From contig NZ_JAKILC010000016.1 of NCBI RefSeq assembly GCF_023283845.1, positions 62,001 to 126,000 of the forward strand: DNA of 64,000 bases. The letters are read 5' to 3'. Shown here one piece after another: positions 1-8,978 of the stretch. The stretch is from Shewanella marinintestina (lineage in GTDB: Bacteria; Pseudomonadota; Gammaproteobacteria; Enterobacterales; Shewanellaceae). The notes beneath the pieces were generated by a model that saw only the letters and a list, made by a program, of their open reading frames with translations, ran no database searches and was not told the origin of the DNA. Position 1 is the first letter of the stretch; every line of letters begins with the position of its first letter. The translations under genes and the position numbers were made by a program.

Positions 1-827
1 TGCTTTGTTTTGAAGATTGGCATGCTAAGTATTTGGCGAACGTGGCTGCGCAGTGTGAAAACTTGCCGACAGTAACTGCTGAAGATAGACATTGGGCTGG
101 GCTTTCATACGCAATGAAACCGTTAACACCTAGGCTTAATGCTAATGAAGCCGCTGAAGTTGAGGCGTTATTATCGCGCGGTGGTTATTACGTGGCAGAT
201 GAACGTTATGACGGTGATTTTATTAAAGGAGCAGGCCCTAAGTGTTTGCAGCTTTATCATGAGGCAGTTGCCCAGTTACGTCATGCCTATTCTGGTGAGC
301 GCTATCCGGGCACGATAACTTATCATGAGCATAGGTTCTGGAATGGTGATAGTTGGGAAAGCCACTGGCCTGCAGCTGAGTATCCGTTGCTGTTCTCAAG
401 TTACAAGGCTACAGTGCGTTCAAACTATGCTGTAGCGTATAAGCGTATAGCAGAGATTAGCCCAACCAATTTTGTGTTTATGCATGAAGAAACAGCCAAG
501 CAGCAAAACTTAAAAGACGGCGATACTGTAAGGCTGGTAACAGCGAATGGCAAACCTGCTGAGGGATTGTTGCAAACTGACTTTGGCGTCGCGCCAGGCG
601 CAGTGTGTGTATCCCATGGTTTTGGTCATTCACAGGGTTTTGGTGGTGATGACCGGGTGATTAATGGTGAAAAGCTAGCTGCGCTAAAAGAGCGTGCCGG
701 TGGCGTTGCGATTAATCAAATGATCCCATCAGATCCTACTCGTAAACAATCTGCAAGTATGCTTAATGACTACTGGACTGGGGCAAACTGCCGTCATGGT
801 ATTCCGATCCGTGTTGAGAAAGTGTAA
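1..827 (+). CDS. Molybdopterin oxidoreductase catalytic subunit, 3' part (tetrathionate-reductase-like)
   Basis: The frame is open to the first base of the window, so the gene begins upstream; the in-frame TTG at 33 is not a credible start. About 275 C-terminal residues remain. The last 130 or so have the layout of the molybdopterin-dinucleotide-binding domain of the DMSO reductase superfamily, including a segment like NFVFMHEETAKQQNLKDGD, where family members place a residue string ahead of the cofactor contacts, and the ending TGANCRHGIPIRVEKV. Such subunits act in the periplasm with an iron-sulfur and a membrane subunit. Overall character suggests the TtrA/SrrA/ArrA group, tetrathionate reductase most likely, but the diagnostic N-terminal Fe-S and active-site regions are outside the window. 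The superfamily is firm; the substrate is a guess. Confidence 0.75.
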   Translation, partial: LCFEDWHAKYLANVAAQCENLPTVTAEDRHWAGLSYAMKPLTPRLNANEAAEVEALLSRGGYYVADERYDGDFIKGAGPKCLQLYHEAVAQLRHAYSGERYPGTITYHEHRFWNGDSWESHWPAAEYPLLFSSYKATVRSNYAVAYKRIAEISPTNFVFMHEETAKQQNLKDGDTVRLVTANGKPAEGLLQTDFGVAPGAVCVSHGFGHSQGFGGDDRVINGEKLAALKERAGGVAINQMIPSDPTRKQSASMLNDYWTGANCRHGIPIRVEKV

Positions 828-850
828 TGGCGTTTTAAGATTGAAAAGAG

Positions 851-889
851 TCTCGAAGCTAACAAAATAACAATTAGTTAGCTTCGAGA
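851..889. repeat. Perfect 13-bp inverted repeat after the molybdoenzyme gene
   Basis: TCTCGAAGCTAAC at 851-863 pairs with its exact complement at 877-889 across a 13-nt loop, 24 bases after the stop codon. No T-run follows on either strand, so it is not a classical intrinsic terminator. It may stabilise the mRNA 3' end ahead of the real terminator at 937-974. Confidence 0.6.
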
Positions 890-936
890 TAGACTGATTT
901 GTCCGGCTCAAAATTTTTGTTTTATCCTGCAACCTT

Positions 937-974
937 CCCCTCAGTATTATGTTTGGCTGAGGGGCTTTTCTTCT
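937..974 (+). terminator. Rho-independent terminator
   Basis: CCCCTCAG at 937-944 and CTGAGGGG at 957-964 form an 8-bp GC-rich stem with a 12-nt loop, followed by the T-rich tract CTTTTCTTCT. It ends the molybdoenzyme transcript. Confidence 0.8.
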
Positions 975-1051
975 ATTTAATCAAAGCAAATTGCTTCAGT
1001 TAAAATTTATCTCTTTGTGATAGTGTTAGTCACAAATCATCGGAGATAATA

Positions 1052-1633
1052 ATGAAAACAATAAAATACTCAGGCCTCGCGTTAGTGGCTGCTAGCTTTG
1101 CAGTACCAGCAATGGCCACCACAGTTGAACAGAATGCTTTTTTCGATAACCTCGCAGCGCACTGTGGTAAAGCGTTTGCAGGTACTGTGACTGCGGGCAA
1201 TACCGCAGATTCGGCGTTTAGTGGCAAAGAGCTTATCATGCATGTGCGTGAATGCAGTGATACTGTACTTAAAGTGCCATTCCACGTAGGTGACGACCAC
1301 TCTCGTACCTGGGTGATCACTAAAACGCCTTATGGGTTGCACCTTGCACATGATCATCGCCATCAAGATGGCACTGAGGACAAGGTGACTATGTACGGCG
1401 GAATGACTGCTGATATGGGCAGCGACACTGAGCAGTCTTTTCCTGTTGATGCTTACTCGATTAACAACTTTAGAGAAAATGGTTTAGATGTGTCGGTGAC
1501 TAACGTTTGGCATATGTATGTTAAGCCTCAAGAATTTACCTACCGCTTAACCCGTGAAAATCGTGACTTTAGAGTCGATTTCGATCTGACTAAGCCGGTT
1601 GCTCTACCTCCAGTACCTTGGGGTCATAAATAG
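1052..1633 (+). CDS. Secreted protein of unknown function
   Basis: The 193-residue product starts with a clear signal peptide (KYSGLALVAASFAVPAMA, cleavage near residue 22) and should be periplasmic or secreted. The mature part has two cysteines, a His-rich stretch around residues 105-112 (LHLAHDHRHQDGT) and mixed strand-rich sequence. I recognise no catalytic motif; the histidines could bind a metal but this is only suggestive. GGAG lies 8 bases before the ATG. It is a single gene, bounded upstream by the terminator at 937-974 and downstream by short repeats at 1674-1722. The convergent neighbour is a SYLF protein with no evident functional link. Confidence 0.8.
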   Translation: MKTIKYSGLALVAASFAVPAMATTVEQNAFFDNLAAHCGKAFAGTVTAGNTADSAFSGKELIMHVRECSDTVLKVPFHVGDDHSRTWVITKTPYGLHLAHDHRHQDGTEDKVTMYGGMTADMGSDTEQSFPVDAYSINNFRENGLDVSVTNVWHMYVKPQEFTYRLTRENRDFRVDFDLTKPVALPPVPWGHK

Positions 1634-1673
1634 TGGACTCTTATCTTTTTAAGGGATATTAAGGTATGGAAAT

Positions 1674-1722
1674 GACCTAGGTTCAAGCTTTTAATGGCTA
1701 GGTCCTAGGTCCTAGGTCCTAG
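1674..1722. repeat. Heptamer tandem repeat CTAGGTC with an inverted copy
   Basis: The unit CTAGGTC is repeated 3.6 times without error at 1698-1722, and its reverse complement GACCTAG lies at 1674-1680. The inverted copy can pair with any of the direct units, giving alternative hairpins in the space between two convergent genes. No T-run follows. It could be a slippage product or a 3'-end structure. Confidence 0.7.
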
Positions 1723-1765
1723 CACTACTTTCCGTCTTAGCTTGTTCCTATAACCTTCTTGTCCC

Positions 1766-2332
1766 CTACTTCTCTTCAAAAGTGAATGACTGTCCGGCAA
1801 GTGCAGCTTCAAACATCAAACCGCCTTTTGCGACAGTAAACACGGCCATACCGTTAATGTAGGCGGCCTTAGCTGCGCTCTTACCTGCGCCAGCGGAATT
1901 CCCCGTTGTTCCTGCTTGTGCATTGGCACCAATATTTATGGCTACTGCCGATGCCTGTGCGCCAAATTCAAAACTGCCACTGGTGAAGTCTTTATAAGCC
2001 GCTTCATCTTTAAAGAAGATAATCTCACTGTAGGCTTGGCCGCCTAGCTGAAAACCAAAGGAAACCTGAGTTAAACTGGTATCACCGGTATACGCTCCGC
2101 CTTGATAGACTTGGCCTTTACCGTAAGCGGCACCAATACCAATACCACCTTTACCCACAGTGGGAAATAGAGCATAACCGTAGGCGTTATTAAAAAATTT
2201 CTGAGTTTCATTCGCTTGTTGAAAAGTGCTTTTAGCTTGGATATAGCTATCTTCAGCTAAAGCTTGCGGGGCTAATAGAATACTGGCAAGCAGACATAAG
2301 CTAGTGGCAATTTTCTTGATAAAGTGAGTCAT
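1766..2332 (-). CDS. SYLF/YSC84 domain lipid-binding protein, exported
   Basis: The 188-residue product has a signal peptide (residues 1-26, ending APQALA). The rest matches the SYLF (Ysc84) domain: an N-terminal helix with A..TF..A, then the glycine-rich part NNAYGYALFPTVGKGGIGIGAAYGKG and later strands with QLGGQAYSEIIFF. Family members bind phosphoinositides or act as small envelope proteins in bacteria; the bacterial role is poorly defined. AGGAG precedes the ATG by 6 bases. The C-terminal 40 residues are rich in Ala and Gly. It is transcribed alone. Confidence 0.85.
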   Translation of the reverse strand: MTHFIKKIATSLCLLASILLAPQALAEDSYIQAKSTFQQANETQKFFNNAYGYALFPTVGKGGIGIGAAYGKGQVYQGGAYTGDTSLTQVSFGFQLGGQAYSEIIFFKDEAAYKDFTSGSFEFGAQASAVAINIGANAQAGTTGNSAGAGKSAAKAAYINGMAVFTVAKGGLMFEAALAGQSFTFEEK

Positions 2333-2425
2333 TCCATTCTCCTAATCTTACAAACAGGCTAAACCTTAGCATACGCTTACTGAACGGAAAGTGAATGGCT
2401 TTTACTCAGACTAATTGAAACATAA

Positions 2426-2450
2426 AATAAAAGCGCCACTGCAGGCGCTT
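2426..2450 (-). terminator. Rho-independent terminator of the S9 peptidase gene
   Basis: On the minus strand the arms AAGCGCC and GGCGCTT (positions 2431-2450) close a 6-nt loop and run into TTTTATTTTATG. It lies about 35 bases beyond the peptidase stop codon. Confidence 0.8.
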
Positions 2451-2486
2451 ATTATACTAATTGGTATTATTTAGAGGGGTCAGTGC

Positions 2487-4544
2487 TTATTCTACAGGCT
2501 TACCGAGCACGTAGTGATTAAACCATTTCTGATCCCATTCCATCTTAGCTTTACGATGTTGGTACTTGCTTAGACCATGACCTTCACCAGGGTAAACCAC
2601 TAACTCTACAGGTACATTAAGGTAGTGGTGCAGGGCGCGATATAAGCCTTGGGCATGACCCAGTGGTACGCGTTGGTCACCTTCACCGATGTGGATTAAG
2701 GTTGGGGTTTTAATTTTGTCTGCATAGGTTAACGAAGAACCATGGTTGTATGCTTCAGGCTTTTCCCAAGGTAAGCCCTCCATAAAGTTAACTACGTGGC
2801 CAGGGGTATCCTCAAGGATCCACTGCAGACGTTGATCAAACACACCTGCCCCTGAGCTTGCTGCTTTGAAACGGTTATTGGTACTGATTAGCGCGTTAGT
2901 AAGGTAACCACCGTTGCTCCATCCCATCACCGCCATCTTGTCACCATCGACAATACCGTTAGCGATGAGTTGATCGACGCCAGCCATAATGTCTTTGACT
3001 TCGATATCGTGTTCACGGCCAACCAGATCGGTTAAAAACTTATCGCCATAGCCGGTAGAGCCGCGATAGTTAGGCGATAATAATGCCCAACCATTGGCGG
3101 TAAATGTCGAGCGACCGTAAGATCTATGCTGCAGTGCATAAGGGGTGGCTGCAGTTGGTCCACCGTGGATCTGTATGATTAATGGCAGTGGGCCATCTTC
3201 TTTTTTATAGTCAGCAGGGAGGTCTAAAATCCCTTCAACTATAGCGCCGTCTGGTGCGGTCCACTTTACAATTGAAACTTGTGGTAGTTTCCAGCTATCA
3301 ACTTGAGGGTTGATATTCGTTAGACGCTTCGGTTTAGCGCGGCTGCTATTGGCATCGGCAATAAACATATCAGAGAAATGATCTAACCCATTGTGGCTAA
3401 AGGCGACAGACTTTCCATTTTGGCTGAAGCTGTAACTACCTATCACCATATCGCCAGGAATAACTGTGCGGGTATCGCCTTGTTCGCCATCATCTATTTC
3501 AGTACAGAACAGTTTAACTCTGCCATGATCGGCGCCACGGTAGCAAAGTTCATCGCTATTAGGTCGCCAAGTTAAATCGCTAGCAGTGAGAGTTACGTCG
3601 CCTGGGCGGCTTATCTCTAATGATGGTTTGTTAGTTGCGTTAGCATCTGCAATGAACAGCTTACCTGGATGACCATCAAAGTCGACTCTAAAGGCTAGTT
3701 CTGTATTATCTTGCCATGCAAGCCCAAGCAGCCAACCATAAGGAGAGGGTGCATTGTCACGCCATTGTGTATCTACTATTACGTTATTTTGCATGGCCTG
3801 AGTATCGTAAACTTCAATGTCTGACCAACCCTCTAAAAATACCAATTCGTTATCTGTCGTGGTGATACGGGCTATCTTGCTGTCATCTTGGCTAACCTTG
3901 AATTCCCACACCACTTTGTCATCGTCTAGCACTAATTTTTGTTTGAAATGCTCAAGATCGAGTTGATATAAAGGGTTGGTTGTTTGCTCGCCGTGGCCAT
4001 ATTTAGGTGCGCTGTGGCTAGTACGCATTGCTGCCCATTGGTCGTCATCAGTGGTGATTTTAGTGGCTAAAAAGTAAAGGCTTTTTCCGTCATGGCTGAG
4101 CTCAAACCCAGCAACACCTTCAGCTTCTTTAGTCATCGGCTGACTGTTACCATTGTTAACTGACAGACGGAATACTTGAGTCTTGCCGTTGTAAGGTGCT
4201 TTCGCACCTTCTTGTGCTACTTTTCCTAAATAATAAACATACTCACCGTCAGGGCTCCATTGTGGGCTAGACTCGCTTTCATTGGTGAAGGTCATGCGTT
4301 TTGACTGACGAGTTTTGGTATCGAGTAACCATAAATCACGTTGGCTTTTATTTAGCTCTTTGTCCCAGCGAGATTCTAACCAAACTGCTTTTTTGCCATT
4401 AGGGCTAAGTGTTACTGAGCCCATGTTACCAATATTGAAGAAGTCATCTATGGTGATATCGTGAGTTCGATCTGCCGCTATGGCGGAAAAGCTGCTACCG
4501 ACTAGCGCGGCAGCAAGCAGAGAAAGCTTGTGTGCTTGCTTCAT
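2487..4544 (-). CDS. S9 family prolyl-oligopeptidase-type serine peptidase, exported
   Basis: The 685-residue protein has a signal peptide (residues 1-24, ending SAIAA). Residues 40-410 form a WD40-like beta-propeller (WSPDGEYVYYLG, LSHDGKSLYFL and similar repeats). The C-terminal 260 residues are an alpha/beta hydrolase with IQIHGGP (oxyanion region), nucleophile Ser in GWSNGGYL, Asp in GEGDQRVP and His in GEGHGLS, so the triad is complete. This is the acylaminoacyl-peptidase/dipeptidyl-aminopeptidase group, which trims short peptides, here in the periplasm. AGGA precedes the start by 7 bases. Monocistronic, with its own terminator. The exact peptide preference cannot be told from sequence. 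Confidence 0.9.
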   Translation of the reverse strand: MKQAHKLSLLAAALVGSSFSAIAADRTHDITIDDFFNIGNMGSVTLSPNGKKAVWLESRWDKELNKSQRDLWLLDTKTRQSKRMTFTNESESSPQWSPDGEYVYYLGKVAQEGAKAPYNGKTQVFRLSVNNGNSQPMTKEAEGVAGFELSHDGKSLYFLATKITTDDDQWAAMRTSHSAPKYGHGEQTTNPLYQLDLEHFKQKLVLDDDKVVWEFKVSQDDSKIARITTTDNELVFLEGWSDIEVYDTQAMQNNVIVDTQWRDNAPSPYGWLLGLAWQDNTELAFRVDFDGHPGKLFIADANATNKPSLEISRPGDVTLTASDLTWRPNSDELCYRGADHGRVKLFCTEIDDGEQGDTRTVIPGDMVIGSYSFSQNGKSVAFSHNGLDHFSDMFIADANSSRAKPKRLTNINPQVDSWKLPQVSIVKWTAPDGAIVEGILDLPADYKKEDGPLPLIIQIHGGPTAATPYALQHRSYGRSTFTANGWALLSPNYRGSTGYGDKFLTDLVGREHDIEVKDIMAGVDQLIANGIVDGDKMAVMGWSNGGYLTNALISTNNRFKAASSGAGVFDQRLQWILEDTPGHVVNFMEGLPWEKPEAYNHGSSLTYADKIKTPTLIHIGEGDQRVPLGHAQGLYRALHHYLNVPVELVVYPGEGHGLSKYQHRKAKMEWDQKWFNHYVLGKPVE

Positions 4545-4672
4545 GTATTGTTCCTACCCTTCAAATAGTTAACTTTTATTGTGTTGTTATTTTAAGATCT
4601 GGGCTCATACACTAGCGTAAGTTTTGTGCGGTTGGCTATGAAATTGTTGTTTGAGTGCTATAAGGTTAGCGA

Positions 4673-5563
4673 TTAGGGCTGGGGCGGCTTTGGGTGATGT
4701 CTATCTTCTTGCATTAATTGTTGTAGATAAGCGAGCTCCTCGGAGTTGAGCAGTTGTTGGCTCGCTTGCATTGGCTTTTTTGGTTGTTGTGCTAATTTTC
4801 CGCGTAAAAATGCCGCACGAGTTATTTGTTTAAGACCGTAAATAGCTAAAATATAAACTGTGAGCAGTAATGTTAATTTGGCTGCGGCTTGGTTGATGGT
4901 GAAAACTTGGCTTGAAAAATAATAGGGCATTATGATGAGAACAACGCGAATTAACCAATTACTCATTAATGCCAAAGTGAGCACCAGTAACCAGCGAAAC
5001 TTAATGTCTTTTAAACTATCTTGATGAGCACGAGATACCCGCCCTGGGTAACGTATGAGCATTTTAATGATGAAGTAAAAGTATAGGGTGGTTTGGATAA
5101 ATAATACTGCTGGGAGCAGCATGCTCAAGATAGTTAAATCACTAAGTCTTGGCAGTTGTTCTAGGGGCGCTAAACCGTAACCTATGACAATGCGCAAACA
5201 GGCAAGCATAACTAATATTGCTATTATTGTTGCGGGATAAAAGTGCCGAGAAAAGCCAATTGGACGATTAATATCATTTAAGCTGCGATCACAATATAGA
5301 TAGAGCAATGGCATCATTAAGAAATAGACTGGAATAATAAAGATAAACAATAAGTGTAGCGGGGCTGGAGCGTTATCACTCGTGAATAACCCAGTGAAAA
5401 AATACACAGCCATAAGGCTAAATATTGCCGCTAGAATTTTATGATTACCACTGCGTTCATTATAAATATAACGAATATAGAGGCCTAGCCCTAGGCAGTG
5501 AAGACCGCCAAGCAAAGAGACCCACCAATAGCCTTGAGAGAAAAACTCATCAAATTCATTCAT
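4673..5563 (-). CDS. 7TM membrane protein resembling the sensor half of AraC-type regulators, without the DNA-binding domain
   Basis: The 296-residue protein has about seven hydrophobic segments across residues 12-245 (GYWWVSLLGGLHCLGLGLYI at the start, LLTVYILAIYGLKQ at the end). Layout and wording match the N-terminal membrane domain of 7TM AraC-family regulators. The tail NSEELAYLQQLMQEDRHHP matches the linker that in those proteins leads into the double helix-turn-helix, but the protein stops there. The 128 bases between its stop and the peptidase gene are too short for the missing 100 residues, and I saw no HTH remnant in any frame. It sits 160 bases downstream of a hybrid histidine kinase on the same strand. 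No clear ribosome binding site is visible. Confidence 0.65.
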   Translation of the reverse strand: MNEFDEFFSQGYWWVSLLGGLHCLGLGLYIRYIYNERSGNHKILAAIFSLMAVYFFTGLFTSDNAPAPLHLLFIFIIPVYFLMMPLLYLYCDRSLNDINRPIGFSRHFYPATIIAILVMLACLRIVIGYGLAPLEQLPRLSDLTILSMLLPAVLFIQTTLYFYFIIKMLIRYPGRVSRAHQDSLKDIKFRWLLVLTLALMSNWLIRVVLIIMPYYFSSQVFTINQAAAKLTLLLTVYILAIYGLKQITRAAFLRGKLAQQPKKPMQASQQLLNSEELAYLQQLMQEDRHHPKPPQP

Positions 5564-5724
5564 GTATTTGCTATTTCAACCTATTGCCTAATGATATGCA
5601 AGCGTTGAATTTATCGACAGTTATGTCAGCGCTGAATAGTGCTAATGGTTTTGGACTTTGGCCTTATTCGCTTGTATGCGCTGAACATTTATTGTCGATA
5701 GCTCTAGGTTTAAGTGTAGAGCAT

Positions 5725-8385
5725 TTAGCTGGCCAATTTGGGAATAGCTTTTAATTTATGTAGCAGCGCCTCTTTTTTAAAAGGTTTAGCTAAATAGTCA
5801 TCCATCCCGGACTGGTAACATTTTTGAATGTCTTGATCGAGCACACTAGCGGTTAATGCAATAATCGGCAGTCTATGCTGGGAATGATTGCTCTCCCATT
5901 CTCTAATCTTTTCAGTCGCGGTAAAACCATCCATAACTGGCATCATACAATCCATTAAGATCGCGTGAATAGCTTCTCCAGTACTAATGAACTCATAAGC
6001 TTCTTGGCCATTGTTGGCAATAATAAAGTCAAATCCAGCCTGCTTAATAAGTAAAGATGCAACCTTTTGGTTAACAAGGTTGTCTTCCACTATAAGGATC
6101 ACCACATTTATTTTTTCAGCTGTTTCGGTTTGTTGTTCAGAGCTATAGTATTCACTAGAGCGCTGTTTTTTCCTTAAATCTCTACTTTCTAAGCCATTGT
6201 GAATTGCATTTCTAAAGCGATTGCCCAGTAGCGGTAAGGTTACTGTGGCGTCCATATTTTCTAATGCGCGTTTTTCTGTTGGGGTATTGATTGCAATGGT
6301 AAAAATATCTTTCTGTTGTAACAGTTCCGGTAGTGTTGCTATTGCATCACGAGTCGATGCAAAATTGTCGACAAATAATAGGTCGAATGTTTGCTTATCT
6401 TGCTGTAGGTCGAAGCAAGACTGGTAATGATAGTTAAGACTAAATCCTTGTTGATGGCATTCTTTATTGAGCTCCTCATACAGCTGAACATTGCTGGAAA
6501 TTAACGCGGCGGTCAGGTCTGTGAATTGATTTGATAATGGCTTTTCCATGGTGATGATTTGAGAGCGTAAGTTAATAGAAAAACAGCAACCTTCACCTTT
6601 TACCGAAGTGATGCCAATAGTGCCACCCATAAGTTCAACTAGCTGCTTACAGATAGCTAGCCCTAGCCCTGTGCCGCCGAACTGACGGGTTATAGTGTCG
6701 TCTTCTTGGGTGAATGGAGAGAAGATATGTTGTTGTTTATCTTCGGCGATACCTATACCTGAGTCATGAATACTGATTTCCATATCGGTATACCCAGCAG
6801 CGTCATTTTTGCAAGCGACAACAATCTTGATCCCTCCTTCATTAGTAAACTTCACCGCGTTAGAGAGCAAGTTCATCAGTACTTGTCTCATTCGGTGTTC
6901 ATCAAGTGAAATGAGGTAAGGAGTGTTGTCATCTATCTCTACATTTAAGGTTAGTTCTTTCTCTGCTACTTTAGCCAAAACCATAGTTAAGGTGTCGTAT
7001 ACAACCTCGGTGATATTGGCGTCAGAATTGGTGATAGACAGATTGCCAGACTCAATTTTAGAAAGATCGAGAATATCGTTAATTAGCAATAGTAGGGTTT
7101 GTGATGAGGTTTCGATAGTCTGCAGGTATTCATTTTGAATAGCTGTAAGTTTTGTCCCAGCCATAATATCTGACATGCCTATAATGCCATTGAGTGGTGT
7201 TCTAATTTCATGAGACATATTGGCAAGAAAAGAGCTTTTTGCTTGGTTCGCTTTCTCGGCTTCAGACTTTGCGCGTAAGATTTTTTGTTCGTTTTGGTGA
7301 CGTTCTAAAATAAGGTTGTTTAGCTTTCCGGAGAAAAAGCTGAGTTCATCGTGACCGCTTTCATTAATTTTGTAAGAATAGTCATGAGTTTCTTCAATTT
7401 GCGACATGGTTTTAATGACATGCCGTAAGTAATTGATTATTCGGTTGTATAGATTCGCTCCAATTAATCCAATTAGCAATAACGAGACGAATAAAGCGCC
7501 ACAAAATAGCATTATTAACTTTTTGGATTGTGCTATTTCATTGTGAATATTGCTGGTGAGCTGCTTGGAAAACGTGTTGACCACATATTGAATCAAACTT
7601 AAACGTTGGCTAAAGGCCGTTAAACTTGCTTTAGGGTCATTCGCTAAGTTTTCGCGATTTAATATATCGCTTCTTAGCTTATAGCTTTGCTCAAAGGCTC
7701 TATCAGAAAATGTATTCAGTAGTAGAGTGACTTGTTCTGGTTTGGCGTTTATATCGATAAAGCGTTCTACATAAAGCTGTTGTCGTTCAGTAATAGTATT
7801 TAATTGGCTGAGTAGTGCAGTGCTATTTCGATCTAATAGTAACTGGTTTATCAGCCACTTTTCTTCTGTAGACCATAGAGATAGCCACTGTAATTGATAC
7901 AAAATTGCTAGCTCACGGTTTATTTCTTCGTTAACGTTAGAGCGATCCTTTTCCAATATTGTTAATGCTTGGGTTTGTAACTCACTCAGCCAAGTTGACC
8001 AATCTGCTAAACCATCGACTCCGTCTTCCGGTAATTCATCTAATGCGCTGCGAGTACTATCGAGCCAAGATTGCATTTCTTGAATGTGAATTTTAGAAAA
8101 GGCTTTTGGCAGTAGTGTTTCAAGTGATGTCAGAGATTTTGAGTATGGGGACGTCTCTGTATAAGCGTTGTCTCGAAATAAAGTTTCGCGTGCTTGGTTG
8201 ATACTGTTATTAAGCTGGGAGAAAGATTGCAGAAAGTCTATTTTACTATTGAGGGTATTTAACGCCTGAACATTATTTTTTTGCTTTATGATTTCTAATC
8301 CAGATAAAAACGAGGCAAAAATTAGTGGTAAAAGCACTAAAGCCAGCATCCGTGTTTTTATTGAAAAGTGGTTCAATAAGTTCAT
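5725..8385 (-). CDS. Hybrid sensor histidine kinase with pseudo-receiver and receiver domains
   Basis: Start chosen at 8385 because GGAG lies 5 bases before that ATG; an ATG 33 bases upstream lacks a site. The 886-residue protein has TM1 at about 13-32, a helical periplasmic domain to about 288, TM2 at 290-312, a HAMP-like linker, HisKA with the phosphorylated His in MSHEIRTPLNG (about residue 392), HATPase_c with N, G1 and G2 boxes (NLLSNAVKF, DSGIG, GTGLGLAI), then a degenerate receiver (about 620-735, no phospho-Asp motif) and a canonical receiver (VEDNLVNQ, Asp in ILMDCMMPVMDG, Lys in AKPFKKE). There is no Hpt domain, so phosphotransfer needs a separate partner. It is divergent from a binding-protein/porin pair. 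Confidence 0.92.
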   Translation of the reverse strand: MNLLNHFSIKTRMLALVLLPLIFASFLSGLEIIKQKNNVQALNTLNSKIDFLQSFSQLNNSINQARETLFRDNAYTETSPYSKSLTSLETLLPKAFSKIHIQEMQSWLDSTRSALDELPEDGVDGLADWSTWLSELQTQALTILEKDRSNVNEEINRELAILYQLQWLSLWSTEEKWLINQLLLDRNSTALLSQLNTITERQQLYVERFIDINAKPEQVTLLLNTFSDRAFEQSYKLRSDILNRENLANDPKASLTAFSQRLSLIQYVVNTFSKQLTSNIHNEIAQSKKLIMLFCGALFVSLLLIGLIGANLYNRIINYLRHVIKTMSQIEETHDYSYKINESGHDELSFFSGKLNNLILERHQNEQKILRAKSEAEKANQAKSSFLANMSHEIRTPLNGIIGMSDIMAGTKLTAIQNEYLQTIETSSQTLLLLINDILDLSKIESGNLSITNSDANITEVVYDTLTMVLAKVAEKELTLNVEIDDNTPYLISLDEHRMRQVLMNLLSNAVKFTNEGGIKIVVACKNDAAGYTDMEISIHDSGIGIAEDKQQHIFSPFTQEDDTITRQFGGTGLGLAICKQLVELMGGTIGITSVKGEGCCFSINLRSQIITMEKPLSNQFTDLTAALISSNVQLYEELNKECHQQGFSLNYHYQSCFDLQQDKQTFDLLFVDNFASTRDAIATLPELLQQKDIFTIAINTPTEKRALENMDATVTLPLLGNRFRNAIHNGLESRDLRKKQRSSEYYSSEQQTETAEKINVVILIVEDNLVNQKVASLLIKQAGFDFIIANNGQEAYEFISTGEAIHAILMDCMMPVMDGFTATEKIREWESNHSQHRLPIIALTASVLDQDIQKCYQSGMDDYLAKPFKKEALLHKLKAIPKLAS

Positions 8386-8487
8386 TTCTACTCCATGAAT
8401 TGAACAAGTTAGCAGCAATCTTGTAGTTTGATCTATGCTTGACTATATTCAGCATAGTACAAAAACTATCTAGGATTGAGGTTTTTA

Positions 8488-8976
8488 ATGTTTAAGGGAT
8501 TAAACGAACTCACTCGGCTATGTTATGGCCGAATACTGATCTTACTTTTATTATGCTGTGCCTCACCTAGTACACTCGCTGCAGTTGTTGACGATGGCGA
8601 TGTTGAGTTTGCAATTTTTAGTCTCAATAACGACTTACCTCCTTTAAGTAAAAATAAAGCTCGAATGCTTTATCGGGGAAAATCAAAAAAAATATCTGGC
8701 AGTTTGAAGATTATTTTGGTCGATCTTCCCGAAACTTCTATTCATCGAGAAGATTTTTATAAAATGCTATTAGGTAAGTCAGTTTCCCAAATGAATGGCT
8801 ATTGGGCGGGGTTAGCTTTTTCCGGTAAAGGTTCTCCGCCAGAAGAATTAGATAGTGATGATATAAAACAAATTTTAAAATGGCTGAACGATAACCCTAA
8901 TGGCATAGCCTATGCTCCAATTGAATCTGTACCAGAAGAAGTCAATATATTAATAACCGTGCCACAGGGAGAGTAG
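8488..8976 (+). CDS. Small periplasmic substrate-binding-like protein (PstS-like)
   Basis: Start taken at ATG 8488, preceded by GAGG at 6 bases; the upstream TTG at 8476 lacks a site. The 162-residue product carries a signal peptide (LLLLCCASPSTLA) and a single-lobe version of the phosphate-binding-protein fold: LSKNKARMLYRGKSKKI, then a segment where the FYKMLLGKSVSQMNGYW motif is typical of these short proteins, and GIAYAPIESV near the end. Half-size binding-protein-like products commonly sit next to a porin and a sensor kinase in marine gammaproteobacteria. The stop is 2 bases before the next gene, so the two are probably co-translated. Role as a ligand sensor for the divergent kinase is inference. 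Confidence 0.75.
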   Translation: MFKGLNELTRLCYGRILILLLLCCASPSTLAAVVDDGDVEFAIFSLNNDLPPLSKNKARMLYRGKSKKISGSLKIILVDLPETSIHREDFYKMLLGKSVSQMNGYWAGLAFSGKGSPPEELDSDDIKQILKWLNDNPNGIAYAPIESVPEEVNILITVPQGE

Positions 8977-8978
8977 CC

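Noticed and set aside
33..827. Short complete gene starting at TTG 33
   Set aside because: The frame is open back to the window start, and the product matches only the C-terminal part of a molybdoenzyme, so this is a truncated view of a longer gene.
5425..5754. 109-codon plus-strand frame overlapping the 7TM protein and kinase genes
   Set aside because: It overlaps two well-supported genes on the other strand and has no protein features of its own.
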